Assembly (NCBI RefSeq): GCF_000701505.1
Contig: NZ_JNJB01000001.1
Coordinates: 62,001-126,000 of the forward strand
Direction: 5' to 3'
Source of the DNA: Dyadobacter crusticola DSM 16708
GTDB taxonomy: Bacteria > Bacteroidota > Bacteroidia > Cytophagales > Spirosomataceae
DNA: 64,000 bases
Made by a program: the position numbers and the translations under genes
Notes under the pieces: generated by a model
Told to the model about the DNA's origin: nothing
The model's database searches: none
The model's input: only the letters and a program-made list of their open reading frames with translations
Part shown: positions 8,610-17,939 of the stretch, piece after piece
Position numbering within the stretch: the first letter of the stretch is position 1
How the letters are laid out: every line of letters begins with the position of its first letter

Positions 8610-11600
8610 ATGAATATTTCGGAACTATCATTAAAGCGACCCGTACTTGCGGTCGTTATGAACCTGCTCATCATTCTGTTTGGTGTGGTAGGGTACAACT
8701 TCCTCTCGCTCCGCGACTACCCCGCCATTGATCCCCCGATCGTTAACGTGCGGACCAGCTACACCGGCGCGAATGCGGACATAATCGAAAGCCAGATTAC
8801 CGAGCCGCTCGAAAAGAGTGTTAATGGTATTCCCGGTATCAAAAGTATCAGCTCTTCCAGCCAGATCGGTACTAGCAACATCACAGTTGAATTCAATCTT
8901 GAAGCAGATCTCGAAGGCGCAGCCAACGACGTACGCGACAAGGTAAGCCAGGCACAGCGCAATTTGCCGCAGGATATTGACGCGCCTCCGGTCGTAAGCA
9001 AAGCCGACGCAAACAGTGACTTTATCCTGCTGCTCGCCGTACAGAGTCCATCAAAGGGACTTCTGGAGTTGAGCGAATATGCCGAAAATGTACTGCAGCA
9101 AAGTTTACAAACGATCGACGGGGTAAGTGCCATTAATATTTTTGGTCAAAAAAGGTACGCAATGCGCATCTGGCTGGACCCGGACAAGATGAGCGCATAC
9201 AACGTTTCATTCAATGACATTTCAAATACCCTTGCGGCCGAGAACGTAGAGCTGCCTGCGGGTAAGATTTACGGGAGTAAGACGGAGCTTACCATTCGTA
9301 CAATGGGCCGGCTTACCAGCGAGAAGGACTTCAATGATCTTGTCATTAAAAACGACAGCTCGGGCCTCGTGCGGCTGGGTAATGTGGCGAAAGCGGAGCT
9401 TGGTCCGGAAAACGAAGAGCAAAGCTGGAAGTACAATGGAGTTTATTCCGTGGGTTTGGCCGTAATTCCGCAGCCAGGTGCCAACTACGTGAAAATATCC
9501 GATGAGTTTAACAAAAGATTGGAAGAAATACAGAAGTCAAACAAATCTGATATTACGTTCAGCGTTTTGATTGACAACACGCGGCTGGTTCGGCAATCCA
9601 TTGAGGAAGTGGAAGAAACGCTCTTCATTGCATTCGCGCTCGTTGTGATCGTAATCCTGTTCTTCTTCCGGAACTTCCTGGTGGCCGTTCGCCCGCTGAT
9701 TGATATTCCCATTTCGCTGGTAGCGACATTCTTTGTCATGTACCTGTTCGGGTTTTCCATCAACATTCTCACCTTGCTTGGAATTGTACTGGCGACAGGT
9801 CTGGTGGTTGACGATGGTATCGTGGTCACGGAAAACATTTTCCGAAAGCTTGAAAGCGGGCTTCCCATTCGCCAGGCAGCTCTGGAAGGTAGCCGCGAGA
9901 TTTTCTTCGCTGTTATTTCAACATCTCTGACACTCGCGGTCGTGTTCCTTCCGGTAATCTTCCTCGAAGGTTTCGTCGGTAGCCTCTTCCGGGAATTTGG
10001 TATTGTAGTAGCATCTGCGGTATTGATTTCTGCATTCGTTTCACTAACGATCACACCGGTACTTAACGTTTTTCTCAACAGAAAGAACTCGGGGCACGGC
10101 TGGTTTTACAACAAAACGGAACCGTTTTTCGAGGGAATGGAAAATGGCTACAATCGCGGCCTGAGAGGTTTCATGAAAGCGCGCTGGCTTTCGTGGGTGC
10201 TCGTGCTTGTCTGCGGAGTTATGATCTGGTTTACCTATTCCAATTTACAAAGTGAGCTTGCTCCAATGGAGGATAGAAATAGTATCCGTTTCAATCTCTC
10301 CGCTCCGGAAGGTACCAGCTTTGATCAAATGCAGCAGATTTCTGATGATCTCGGCAATTTCCTGAACGATTCAATCCCTGAAAAAGCATTTACATTCTCT
10401 GCCACGCCAGGATTCGGCGGCGGCGGCGTAAACAGTGCCACCGCCCGAATCGGTCTGGTACCTTCCGGAGAACGGAGAAGGAGCCAGAATGAGATTGCGC
10501 AGGATATTAATAAGAAACTCTCCCGTTTCAACGACGCCCGGATTTTCGGCACTCAGGAACAGACAATTTCAGTGGGTATAGGGTCGAGAGGATCGCTGCC
10601 GGTGCAGTTTGTTCTGCAAAACCTTAACTTCGACAAACTCTACGACGTCCTACCTAAGTTCCTGGACGAAGCGCGGCAAGACCCTACTTTCCAGAATGTC
10701 GATGTCAACCTGAAATTCAATAAGCCTGAAATAAGACTAACAATCGACCGCCTTAAAGCGCGCGACCTGGGACTTTCAACTACCGACGTGGCCGCTACCA
10801 TCCAATCTGCATTCAGCGGTCGCCGGCTTGCCTATTTTATCATGAATGGGCAGCAGTACCAGGTAATCGGCCAGGTAGAAAAATCGGAACGTAACAGACC
10901 GGCTGACATTTCAAAACTGTATGTAAGAAATAACCGTGGCGAGAACATACCGCTGACTGCCGTCGTCCAGATGCAGGAAGAAAGCGGGCCGCCGACAATT
11001 TATCACTACAACCGCTATAAAAGCGCCACGATTTCCGCCTCTTTGGTAGAAGGAAAGACGATCGGCGACGGCGTAGAAGCAATGCGAAGAATCGGGGACA
11101 AGCTACTCGACGAGTCTTTCCAAACCTCATTGACAGGTCCGTCACGTGACTTTGAAGAAAGCTCTTCAAACACCAGTTTTGCATTTGGACTTGCTCTTTT
11201 GCTCGTATACTTGGTATTGGCCGGACAGTTTGAAAGCTTTACCGATCCATTTATTATTATGATCACCGTGCCGCTCGCATTAGCAGGTGCATTGCTCAGC
11301 CTTTATTTATTTGGATTAACGATCAATATCTTCTCTCAAATCGGAATGATCATGTTGATCGGTCTGGTGACGAAAAATGGTATCCTGATTGTTGAATTTG
11401 CAAATCAGAAGCGAGAACAGGGAATGGACAGGATGTCGGCCGCCATTGAATCTGCTACGCAGCGCCTGAGACCTATCCTGATGACCAGTCTTGCAACTGC
11501 TTTCGGTGCATTGCCTATCGCATTGAGTCTCGGAGCAGCGGCCACGAGCCGGGTTCCGTTGGGGGTTGTGATTGTGGGTGGACTGATGTTCTCCCTAATC

Positions 11601-11708
11601 CTTACATTGTTCGTAATCCCGGCGATTTACACATTCATATCACCTAAAAAACATAAAAAGACAGAAGAAGAGAAAATGGCGGAAGAGCTGTCAGTAACTA
11701 CCCATTGA
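8610..11708 (+). CDS. RND multidrug efflux permease (AcrB/MexB-like)
   Basis: The 1032-residue inner-membrane proton antiporter has the duplicated RND layout: a membrane segment, a large periplasmic loop, a six-helix block, and a repeat of the same. The proton-relay aspartate pair is present in LATGLVVDDGIVVTEN, and the relay lysine is in LIGLVTKNGILIVEF. These place it in the HAE1 (drug/hydrophobe) group rather than the heavy-metal group. Substrates cannot be predicted. It starts 34 bases after the adaptor gene and is followed by a TolC gene, so the tripartite pump is complete. The C-terminus is charged and cytoplasmic. Confidence 0.95.
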   Translation: MNISELSLKRPVLAVVMNLLIILFGVVGYNFLSLRDYPAIDPPIVNVRTSYTGANADIIESQITEPLEKSVNGIPGIKSISSSSQIGTSNITVEFNLEADLEGAANDVRDKVSQAQRNLPQDIDAPPVVSKADANSDFILLLAVQSPSKGLLELSEYAENVLQQSLQTIDGVSAINIFGQKRYAMRIWLDPDKMSAYNVSFNDISNTLAAENVELPAGKIYGSKTELTIRTMGRLTSEKDFNDLVIKNDSSGLVRLGNVAKAELGPENEEQSWKYNGVYSVGLAVIPQPGANYVKISDEFNKRLEEIQKSNKSDITFSVLIDNTRLVRQSIEEVEETLFIAFALVVIVILFFFRNFLVAVRPLIDIPISLVATFFVMYLFGFSINILTLLGIVLATGLVVDDGIVVTENIFRKLESGLPIRQAALEGSREIFFAVISTSLTLAVVFLPVIFLEGFVGSLFREFGIVVASAVLISAFVSLTITPVLNVFLNRKNSGHGWFYNKTEPFFEGMENGYNRGLRGFMKARWLSWVLVLVCGVMIWFTYSNLQSELAPMEDRNSIRFNLSAPEGTSFDQMQQISDDLGNFLNDSIPEKAFTFSATPGFGGGGVNSATARIGLVPSGERRRSQNEIAQDINKKLSRFNDARIFGTQEQTISVGIGSRGSLPVQFVLQNLNFDKLYDVLPKFLDEARQDPTFQNVDVNLKFNKPEIRLTIDRLKARDLGLSTTDVAATIQSAFSGRRLAYFIMNGQQYQVIGQVEKSERNRPADISKLYVRNNRGENIPLTAVVQMQEESGPPTIYHYNRYKSATISASLVEGKTIGDGVEAMRRIGDKLLDESFQTSLTGPSRDFEESSSNTSFAFGLALLLVYLVLAGQFESFTDPFIIMITVPLALAGALLSLYLFGLTINIFSQIGMIMLIGLVTKNGILIVEFANQKREQGMDRMSAAIESATQRLRPILMTSLATAFGALPIALSLGAAATSRVPLGVVIVGGLMFSLILTLFVIPAIYTFISPKKHKKTEEEKMAEELSVTTH

Positions 11709-11743
11709 TTTTCCTGTTTATCTAAATCCAATATTGTTCTTGC

Positions 11744-13075
11744 ATGAACCCGCTCGCGATCTTTAATCTTAAAAACTACCTGCTCGTTTTTCTTTTGTTT
11801 TGTGGAAGCAATGCTTTTTGTTTTCAGGCAACTGACAGTTTGACCCTCACCCTGGATGAAGCGATTGCAACAGCGTTGAAGAACAGCTATGAAATAGAGA
11901 TCGCGAAGAATAATGTTGAAGTGAACACGGTGCTCAACCACTACGGCGTGGCAGGTGGCCTGCCGCTTGTAGCCGCCAATGCATCCAATACCGAGCAGAT
12001 TACCCAAGTAAACCAAAAGCTCAACAACGGTACCGAGATCAACAGAAATGCAGCAGCTGGTAACAATACCCAGGCGAACGTTTCTGCGAGCATTATCCTG
12101 TATAATGGGAAGAGGATCGTTTCAACCAAGAAACGCCTTGCTGAACTGCAATACCAAAGTAGCGAGCTCCTTAACTCACAGATTCAGAATACGATCGCAT
12201 TGGTGATGACCAGCTACTATGATGTTGTCCGCCAGCTGAGCTACCTCAACACAGTCCGCACTTCCATTCAGGCTTCTGAAAAAAGGCTGGAAATTTTAAA
12301 GGTGAGAAAAGAAGCGGGAATGGCGAACAATGCGGATCTTTTCCAAGCGCAAATCGATCTTAATACATTAAACCAAACATTCCTGGATCAGCTGATGGTA
12401 GCCCAGGTCGCCAAAGCGGAGCTGCTTCGCATCCTGACGTTGGACCCGAAATCCGCACTTACATTAAGAGATACGATTACGGTCGACACCAACCTCAAAC
12501 TTGACGCAATCATTGATCGCGTGACAGCCAATGCAGATGTAAAAGCAGCCGATCACCAGATCAGGATCAATGAGCTGATCGTTAGAGAAACAGCCGCTTT
12601 GCGCTACCCTACCGTGCGTTTTAACACAGCTTACAACTATTCCCGCAACCAGACAGCAGCGGGTTTTACATTGCTCAACCAGACATTGGGTCCACAGGCC
12701 GGCGTAACGCTGAGTATCCCGATTTACAATGGATCTGCATTCAAAAGGCAACAGCAGGCAGCGGAAATCAATACTTCAAGCGCAAAAATCCAGCGAAACG
12801 CATTGGTGCGCGACTACAATGCAGGTGCGGTGAAAATGTACCAGACCTACGTCAGCTCGCTTCAACAATTACAGACGCAAAAGCAGAATTATGAATTGAG
12901 CAGGCAATTGCTTGATCTTACTTTACAGCGTTTTGAACTGATACAGGCGACGATTATCGATGTGCGGGAAGCACAAAGAAGCTTTGAAGATGCGGGCTAT
13001 CGCCTTATCAACCTGAACTACGCTGCAAAAGCTGCTGAAATTGAGCTGAAAAGACTTAGCAACACGCTGGAATAA
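11744..13075 (+). CDS. TolC-family outer-membrane efflux channel
   Basis: The 443-residue protein has an N-terminal signal region (hydrophobic NYLLVFLLFCGSNAFCFQ). The two-repeat TolC body is rich in long coiled coils: LTLDEAIATALKNSYEIEIAKNN opens repeat one, and LTLQRFELIQATIIDVREAQ is the typical ending motif. It forms the outer-membrane exit duct for the pump encoded immediately upstream (35-base gap). Length is normal for the family. Confidence 0.92.
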   Translation: MNPLAIFNLKNYLLVFLLFCGSNAFCFQATDSLTLTLDEAIATALKNSYEIEIAKNNVEVNTVLNHYGVAGGLPLVAANASNTEQITQVNQKLNNGTEINRNAAAGNNTQANVSASIILYNGKRIVSTKKRLAELQYQSSELLNSQIQNTIALVMTSYYDVVRQLSYLNTVRTSIQASEKRLEILKVRKEAGMANNADLFQAQIDLNTLNQTFLDQLMVAQVAKAELLRILTLDPKSALTLRDTITVDTNLKLDAIIDRVTANADVKAADHQIRINELIVRETAALRYPTVRFNTAYNYSRNQTAAGFTLLNQTLGPQAGVTLSIPIYNGSAFKRQQQAAEINTSSAKIQRNALVRDYNAGAVKMYQTYVSSLQQLQTQKQNYELSRQLLDLTLQRFELIQATIIDVREAQRSFEDAGYRLINLNYAAKAAEIELKRLSNTLE

Positions 13076-13099
13076 CATCCCGAATATTCCTGAATTTCC

Positions 13100-13132
13100 T
13101 TTTTCCGCCAGCTTCCCCGGCCCGCGGAAAAA
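13100..13132. repeat. Inverted repeat downstream of the efflux operon
   Basis: A perfect 9-base inverted repeat (TTTTTCCGC ... GCGGAAAAA) with a GC-rich 15-base loop lies 25 bases after the tolC-like stop. There is no T tract on the plus strand after it, so it is only a weak candidate for a transcript end. Confidence 0.35.
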
Positions 13133-13284
13133 TACTAATATCCTCTGGAACAGCTTTTTGTCAATAACTTTTAACAGAGATTAAATTTCTGTTAAACCTC
13201 CACCGGCTTTTGCCATCTAAAACATTCATCACCTTCAATGTATGGCGGCAGCTAAACGACAGCTGTGGCATTAACAACTTCGAT

Positions 13285-15690
13285 ATGCAAAAATCATTGC
13301 TTCTGTTTTTGTTGCTAACCACGCTTTCAACCTCGCTTTATGCGCAGGAAGAGCCAGCCGCCTTTACAATTACGGGCAAGCTGCTCGACGCCGAAAAGAA
13401 GCCCGTTCCCTTCGCGAACGTCGCATTGTACGGAACCAAGGATTCTACGCTGATCGGCGGCGGTACTTCTGATGAAGTAGGTACGTTTTCGATCTCGGCA
13501 GATCCGGGGAATTATTTCATCAAAATCACTTTTCTGTCTTTGCGTGAGAAGGTTATACCCAATATTAATGTCGCTTCCGCAAATGTGAATGTAGGTGCGA
13601 TCGCGATGGTGTCTGATGCGAGGGAGCTGCAGGAGCTGGTCGTGCGCGGGGAGAAAAGCCAGATGGAGCTGCAACTCGACAAGCGGGTTTTTAATGTAGG
13701 TAAAGACCTCAGCAACATCGGCAGCAATGCATCTGACATCCTCAACAATATGCCTTCGGTAACGGTAGATGTCGAAGGGAATGTGGCACTTCGGGGCAGC
13801 CAGAATGTAAGGATACTGATCGACGGGAAGCAGTCGGGAATGGTAGGACTTAATCCTGCCGAAGCATTGCGGCAAATACCTGGCGACCTGATCGAAAGCA
13901 TTGAAATTATTACGAATCCCTCGTCCCGCTACGATGCAGAAGGTGAAGTTGGTATTTTGAACATCGTCATGAAGAAAAATATCCGGTATGGTCTGAATGG
14001 ATCATTCACGGGAACTGCGGGATATCCTTCCAATTTCGGAGGCTCTTTCAACCTCAACTACCGACGCAAAAAAGTCAACTTCATCGCCAATTATGGACTA
14101 ATGTACCGCGAAGGTCCGGGAAGAGGTAATTCCCGGCAGACCTACACTGGCGCAGATACCAGCTTTGTGTACGAATCCAACACAAACCGCACCAGGTCGG
14201 GCTACTCAAACAATGTGATGGTTGGTCTCGATTATTTTATTAATAACTACAATACAGTTACCGGAACTGTCTCTTACCGTAATTCTCAGAACGACAACAG
14301 ATCCAGGCTGGAATACCGGGATTTTGATTTCAACAATGTGCTCACACGAACTGTGGTGAGGGATGAACGTGAGACGGAACCCCGCCAGAATCTGGAAGCT
14401 GCATTGAGCTATAAAAAGACCTTCGAGCGAAAGGGACAAAGTCTGTCATTCGATGCCAAGTACATTCTCAGCGATGAAACCGAATCTGCCAAATACAACG
14501 AATTTGCAACCAACAACGGCGCCGGGATCGTGCAACGCTCATTCAACACCGAAGATGAGAAGAATTTTCTGGCACAGCTCGACTACATTCATCCGTTTTC
14601 CAAAGACGGCAAAATAGAAGCGGGACTGAAAACTTCAATCAGACTGCTGGATAACGACTTTTCGGTACATCAGCAAAACGAGGCGATGAACTGGATCATC
14701 CTGCCCGATTTTGACAATCGCCTGGCCTACGACGAGAAAATCCATGCAGGATATATCATGGCGAGTAATCAGTTTGGAAAAGTGTTCGTTCAGGCAGGAT
14801 TACGCGGCGAATACACCGATATCCTGACTGAACTTAAGAAGACTGCATTAACAAACCACCGGGAGTATTTCAATCTTTTTCCAAGCCTGCACCTATCCTA
14901 CAAGCTGCAGGAGGCACAAACGCTGCAACTCAGCTACAGTTACCGGCTAAGCCGGCCAGGCTTCCGTGATCTGCTCCCATTCTCTAACTTTAGTGACTCG
15001 CGCGTGTTCCGGGCCGGGAATCCATTGCTGAATCCGGAATTTACGCATTCATTCGAAGCCGGTCATTTGATGAATATGGAAAAAGGCTCCTTGCTATCCA
15101 GTGTCTATTACCGGCACCGGCTTGGCGTGGTTGAAAATATCACTTCCGTGGATTCGACAGGTTTTACCACCATCACTCCGATTAACCTTTCTACGGGCGA
15201 TTCTTATGGGTTTGAATTCAACCTGACCTACGATCCGGCTCCCTGGTGGAAACTTACGGCGAATGCGAATATCTTCCGCGCCATGAACCAGGGTTATTAC
15301 AATGACAAACTTTACCAGAGCGATACTTATTCATGGACAAGCCGCCTTTCCTCTCGCTTTACGCTTTTCAAATCGGTTGATTTACAAGCTTCCGGTAATT
15401 ACCGCGCGCCGCGCCGGACCACGCAGGGGAAAGATCTCTCAGTCTACTTCATTGACCTCGGATTGTCCAAAGATATACTTAAAGGCCGCGGTACCATTAC
15501 TGGAAGCGTGCGCGACGTGTTTAATACCAATAAGCGCAGAAGCATCGTGGAAAATGCAGGTTACTACTCCCGGAACGAATTTCAATGGCGGCCACGCCAG
15601 TTCCTGGTAACGCTGTCGTACCGGCTGAACCGCTCCAAAGAAAGACAGTCAATGGAGGGTAAAGGCGAAGGCGGCGGCGAGGAAGACTGA
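13285..15690 (+). CDS. Outer-membrane beta-barrel receptor with CarboxypepD_reg N-domain
   Basis: The protein has about 801 residues with a signal peptide (MQKSLLLFLLLTTLSTSLYAQ), a CarboxypepD_reg-like beta-sandwich (about 30-110), a TonB plug-like domain (DILNNMPSVTVDVEGNVALRG, ILIDGKQSG) and a long beta-barrel ending in alternating hydrophobic strands. It belongs to the 'outer membrane beta-barrel' TonB-dependent-like group of Bacteroidota. No SusD partner follows, so it is not a typical polysaccharide-uptake pair; the ligand is unknown. The start is the ATG at 13285; upstream in-frame codons give no signal peptide. Confidence 0.88.
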   Translation: MQKSLLLFLLLTTLSTSLYAQEEPAAFTITGKLLDAEKKPVPFANVALYGTKDSTLIGGGTSDEVGTFSISADPGNYFIKITFLSLREKVIPNINVASANVNVGAIAMVSDARELQELVVRGEKSQMELQLDKRVFNVGKDLSNIGSNASDILNNMPSVTVDVEGNVALRGSQNVRILIDGKQSGMVGLNPAEALRQIPGDLIESIEIITNPSSRYDAEGEVGILNIVMKKNIRYGLNGSFTGTAGYPSNFGGSFNLNYRRKKVNFIANYGLMYREGPGRGNSRQTYTGADTSFVYESNTNRTRSGYSNNVMVGLDYFINNYNTVTGTVSYRNSQNDNRSRLEYRDFDFNNVLTRTVVRDERETEPRQNLEAALSYKKTFERKGQSLSFDAKYILSDETESAKYNEFATNNGAGIVQRSFNTEDEKNFLAQLDYIHPFSKDGKIEAGLKTSIRLLDNDFSVHQQNEAMNWIILPDFDNRLAYDEKIHAGYIMASNQFGKVFVQAGLRGEYTDILTELKKTALTNHREYFNLFPSLHLSYKLQEAQTLQLSYSYRLSRPGFRDLLPFSNFSDSRVFRAGNPLLNPEFTHSFEAGHLMNMEKGSLLSSVYYRHRLGVVENITSVDSTGFTTITPINLSTGDSYGFEFNLTYDPAPWWKLTANANIFRAMNQGYYNDKLYQSDTYSWTSRLSSRFTLFKSVDLQASGNYRAPRRTTQGKDLSVYFIDLGLSKDILKGRGTITGSVRDVFNTNKRRSIVENAGYYSRNEFQWRPRQFLVTLSYRLNRSKERQSMEGKGEGGGEED

Positions 15691-15708
15691 TAGTCGTGCC
15701 GAAAACAT

Positions 15709-15716
15709 TACCTTTG
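15709..15716 (+). promoter_or_regulatory. -7 promoter element of the cvfB-like gene
   Basis: TACCTTTG is an exact TAnnTTTG match 22 bases upstream of the ATG at 15739, in the short gap after the receptor gene. Confidence 0.5.
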
Positions 15717-15738
15717 CACCTCACAATGACGATAGATA

Positions 15739-16578
15739 ATGCTTTTTATAGGAAAATACAATCAGCTGACCATTGAAAGAGTAACAAGTGTAGGCATGTT
15801 CCTGAGCGACGTGGAAGGTGAAGAAGTGCTATTGCCAAACCAGTACCTTACAGACGAAATGCAGGTGGGCGATACGATCCGCGTGTTTGTTTACCTTGAC
15901 TCAGAAGACAGGCCGGTTGCCACTACCCAAACCCCGAAGATCATCCGGAACGAGTTTGCGTACCTGGAAGTAAAAGATGTTTCAGAATACGGTGCTTTTA
16001 TGGATTGGGGTTTGATCAAAGACCTGTTTGTTCCATTCCGGGAGCAGACCAAGCCAATGGAGATTGGAGAATGGCACGTGGTATTCTTATATCTGGATCA
16101 AAAAAGCAACCGGTTACTTGCTTCTACCAAAATCGATAAGTTCCTCGATAATGAGCGCCTGACCGTTAAGGAAGGCGATGAAGTGGATTTGCTGATTTTC
16201 CAGAAAACAGACCTGGGCTATAATGCGATTGTCAATCAGTATCACAAAGGATTGATCTACGGCAATGAAGTTTTCCGTGACCTGCAAATAGGTGACAGCC
16301 TGAAAGGTTATGTGAAGAAAATCCGCGAGGAAAATAAGCTGGATATCAGTCTGCAAAAAAGTGTTACCGAGATCATTGAACCTGCCGGCAAACTCATTTT
16401 CGATCTTGTAAAAAAAGAAGGCGGTTTCCTCAATTTGTCAGACAACAGCTCACCTGAGGAAATCTATAAAAGGTTGCAGATCAGCAAGAAAGTATTCAAA
16501 AAAGCAATCGGCGGTCTCTACAGGCAAGGCCTGATCAAGATCGCCGATGATGGTATTTATATGATTAGTGTTGATTGA
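15739..16578 (+). CDS. CvfB-like S1 RNA-binding protein
   Basis: The 279-residue protein matches the CvfB/YitL family: an N-terminal S1-like barrel (LTIERVTSVGMFLSD, VLLPNQYL), two more S1 folds (EYGAFMDWGLIKDLFVPF; GDSLKGYVKKIREENKLDISLQ), and a C-terminal winged helix (IYKRLQISKKVFKKAIGGLYRQGLI-type segment). In Staphylococcus CvfB binds RNA and affects virulence gene expression; in other bacteria the role is unclear. It is cytoplasmic. It converges with the amidohydrolase gene, and a perfect hairpin lies between them. Confidence 0.88.
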   Translation: MLFIGKYNQLTIERVTSVGMFLSDVEGEEVLLPNQYLTDEMQVGDTIRVFVYLDSEDRPVATTQTPKIIRNEFAYLEVKDVSEYGAFMDWGLIKDLFVPFREQTKPMEIGEWHVVFLYLDQKSNRLLASTKIDKFLDNERLTVKEGDEVDLLIFQKTDLGYNAIVNQYHKGLIYGNEVFRDLQIGDSLKGYVKKIREENKLDISLQKSVTEIIEPAGKLIFDLVKKEGGFLNLSDNSSPEEIYKRLQISKKVFKKAIGGLYRQGLIKIADDGIYMISVD

Positions 16579-16585
16579 TCTGTCT

Positions 16586-16617
16586 AAGTACGGAAAGATC
16601 TACTTCTTTCCGTACTT
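16586..16617. terminator. Hairpin shared by two convergent genes
   Basis: A perfect 13-base inverted repeat (AAGTACGGAAAGA and its complement) with a 6-base loop sits in the 21-base gap between the convergent genes. It also includes the last codons and stop of the minus-strand amidohydrolase. Neither strand has a strong T tract after it, so it may act as a 3'-end RNA stabiliser rather than a classic intrinsic terminator. Confidence 0.5.
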
Positions 16618-17916
16618 CGCCTTGTACTTCTCGTAAAGCCGCTTTTGTTTATCGTCGAGATTCACTTTACCTCCTTTCACAAACACCATCCCGACAACAT
16701 TACCGCGCATATCCAGAATATCACCCTCTGAAACGATCAGAGAAGCGTGTTTGCCTTTTTCAAGCGTACCTACTTCCCGTTCTGCACCGATAATCTCTGC
16801 AGCGTTTTTAGTAACAAATTGAAGTGCTTCCTCAAGTGTCACATCACCAAAGCCGGAAGAAGTACCCGCCAGAAAAGCCAGGTTCCGGGTTCTCCACCAT
16901 TCATCGGCATAGGTTATTGCGACTTTCACCCCGGCTTTATGCAGCAGTCCAGGGAGCTCGTAAGGCATATATACACCCTCATCAACACGACCGGGAAGCC
17001 GGTGGGTCGGATTCAAAATAACCGGTACCTGATTTTCTTTCAGGAATGCGGCTACCTTGTAAGACTCATTTCCACCTACAATTACGATTCTTTTGATATC
17101 AAATTCTTTCGCAAGCTTTACGGCTTCAATAATGTCTTTGGCATAGTCTGCACGAATGTACAAATTCGTAGTACCGGCAAAAACCGGCTTCAATGCAGCC
17201 AGACGCAGATTTACAGAAGCGGGTTCAGCAATCTCATGATATCCCTTTGCCTCCGAAAAAGTAGCCTTAATCAGGTCGATTACCTCCTGGCGTTTGTCAT
17301 TTCTTTTGGTAGAAATTGAGAAATCATCGTAGTTGAAGCTGCTTGCCAGGAAAGGTGGCCAGCTTAGCCAGATACCATCGTCCTTTTTTAAAACTGCATC
17401 CTCCCAATTCCACCCATCGCTGTAAAACACAGAAGAAGAGCCGGATATTACCCCACTCTGAGGAACCGACTGCGAAACGAGAATTCCATTCCCGCGCAAA
17501 GTAGGGATCACTTCTGAATCGGTATTATAAGCGACTAATGCACGCACATGCGGGTTGATCTCTCCTACTTCCGCAAAATCCAGTGTGGCCCGCACTGATG
17601 CGACTTCCTGCAAACCGACCGTGGTGTTAAGCGAGATTATTCCCGGGAAAATATGTTTGCCTTTTACCTCAACTGTTTCTGCGCCCGATGCAGCCGGGTT
17701 AGAACCCGCTGCACCTACGTAGGTAATGATCCCTTTTTCGAATGCGATTACGCCGTTTTGAATCACCTGCCCATTTCCGACGTGGATCGTCGCGCCTGTG
17801 AGTACCGTCGGTTTGGTTTGTGGCAATGCGGGTGCCGGGTTCTGAGCAATGGCCGGGGAAATTGCTGCCAGCGCGATCAGCGTATTGATTGTTCCTGTTA
17901 ATATTTTTTGAATCAT
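16600..17916 (-). CDS. Secreted amidohydrolase-like protein lacking the HxH motif
   Basis: The protein has about 438 residues with a signal peptide (MIQKILTGTINTLIALAAIS, then AIAQ) and the amidohydrolase frame: an N-terminal beta-sandwich (TVLTGATIHVGNGQVIQNG), a TIM-barrel core and a C-terminal return (GTLEKGKHASLIVSEGD). The metal-binding HxH expected after the first strand is replaced by N97-T-T99 (GIISLNTTVG), so hydrolytic activity in the usual sense is doubtful. Start: ATG at 17916, 23 bases after the stop of the larger paralogue, with which it forms an operon. It may be a non-catalytic partner. Confidence 0.82.
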   Translation of the reverse strand: MIQKILTGTINTLIALAAISPAIAQNPAPALPQTKPTVLTGATIHVGNGQVIQNGVIAFEKGIITYVGAAGSNPAASGAETVEVKGKHIFPGIISLNTTVGLQEVASVRATLDFAEVGEINPHVRALVAYNTDSEVIPTLRGNGILVSQSVPQSGVISGSSSVFYSDGWNWEDAVLKKDDGIWLSWPPFLASSFNYDDFSISTKRNDKRQEVIDLIKATFSEAKGYHEIAEPASVNLRLAALKPVFAGTTNLYIRADYAKDIIEAVKLAKEFDIKRIVIVGGNESYKVAAFLKENQVPVILNPTHRLPGRVDEGVYMPYELPGLLHKAGVKVAITYADEWWRTRNLAFLAGTSSGFGDVTLEEALQFVTKNAAEIIGAEREVGTLEKGKHASLIVSEGDILDMRGNVVGMVFVKGGKVNLDDKQKRLYEKYKAKYGKK

Positions 17917-17939
17917 GATTTCGATGATTAACGGAGTGA

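Noticed and set aside
9485..10078. 197-codon open frame antisense to the RND permease
   Set aside because: It lies wholly inside a strongly supported gene, is low-complexity (Thr/Ser/Arg-rich) and has no motif.
13076..13284. Small gene or riboswitch in the 209-base gap after the efflux operon
   Set aside because: No open frame with coding character and no recognisable riboswitch core, only a 9-base inverted repeat.
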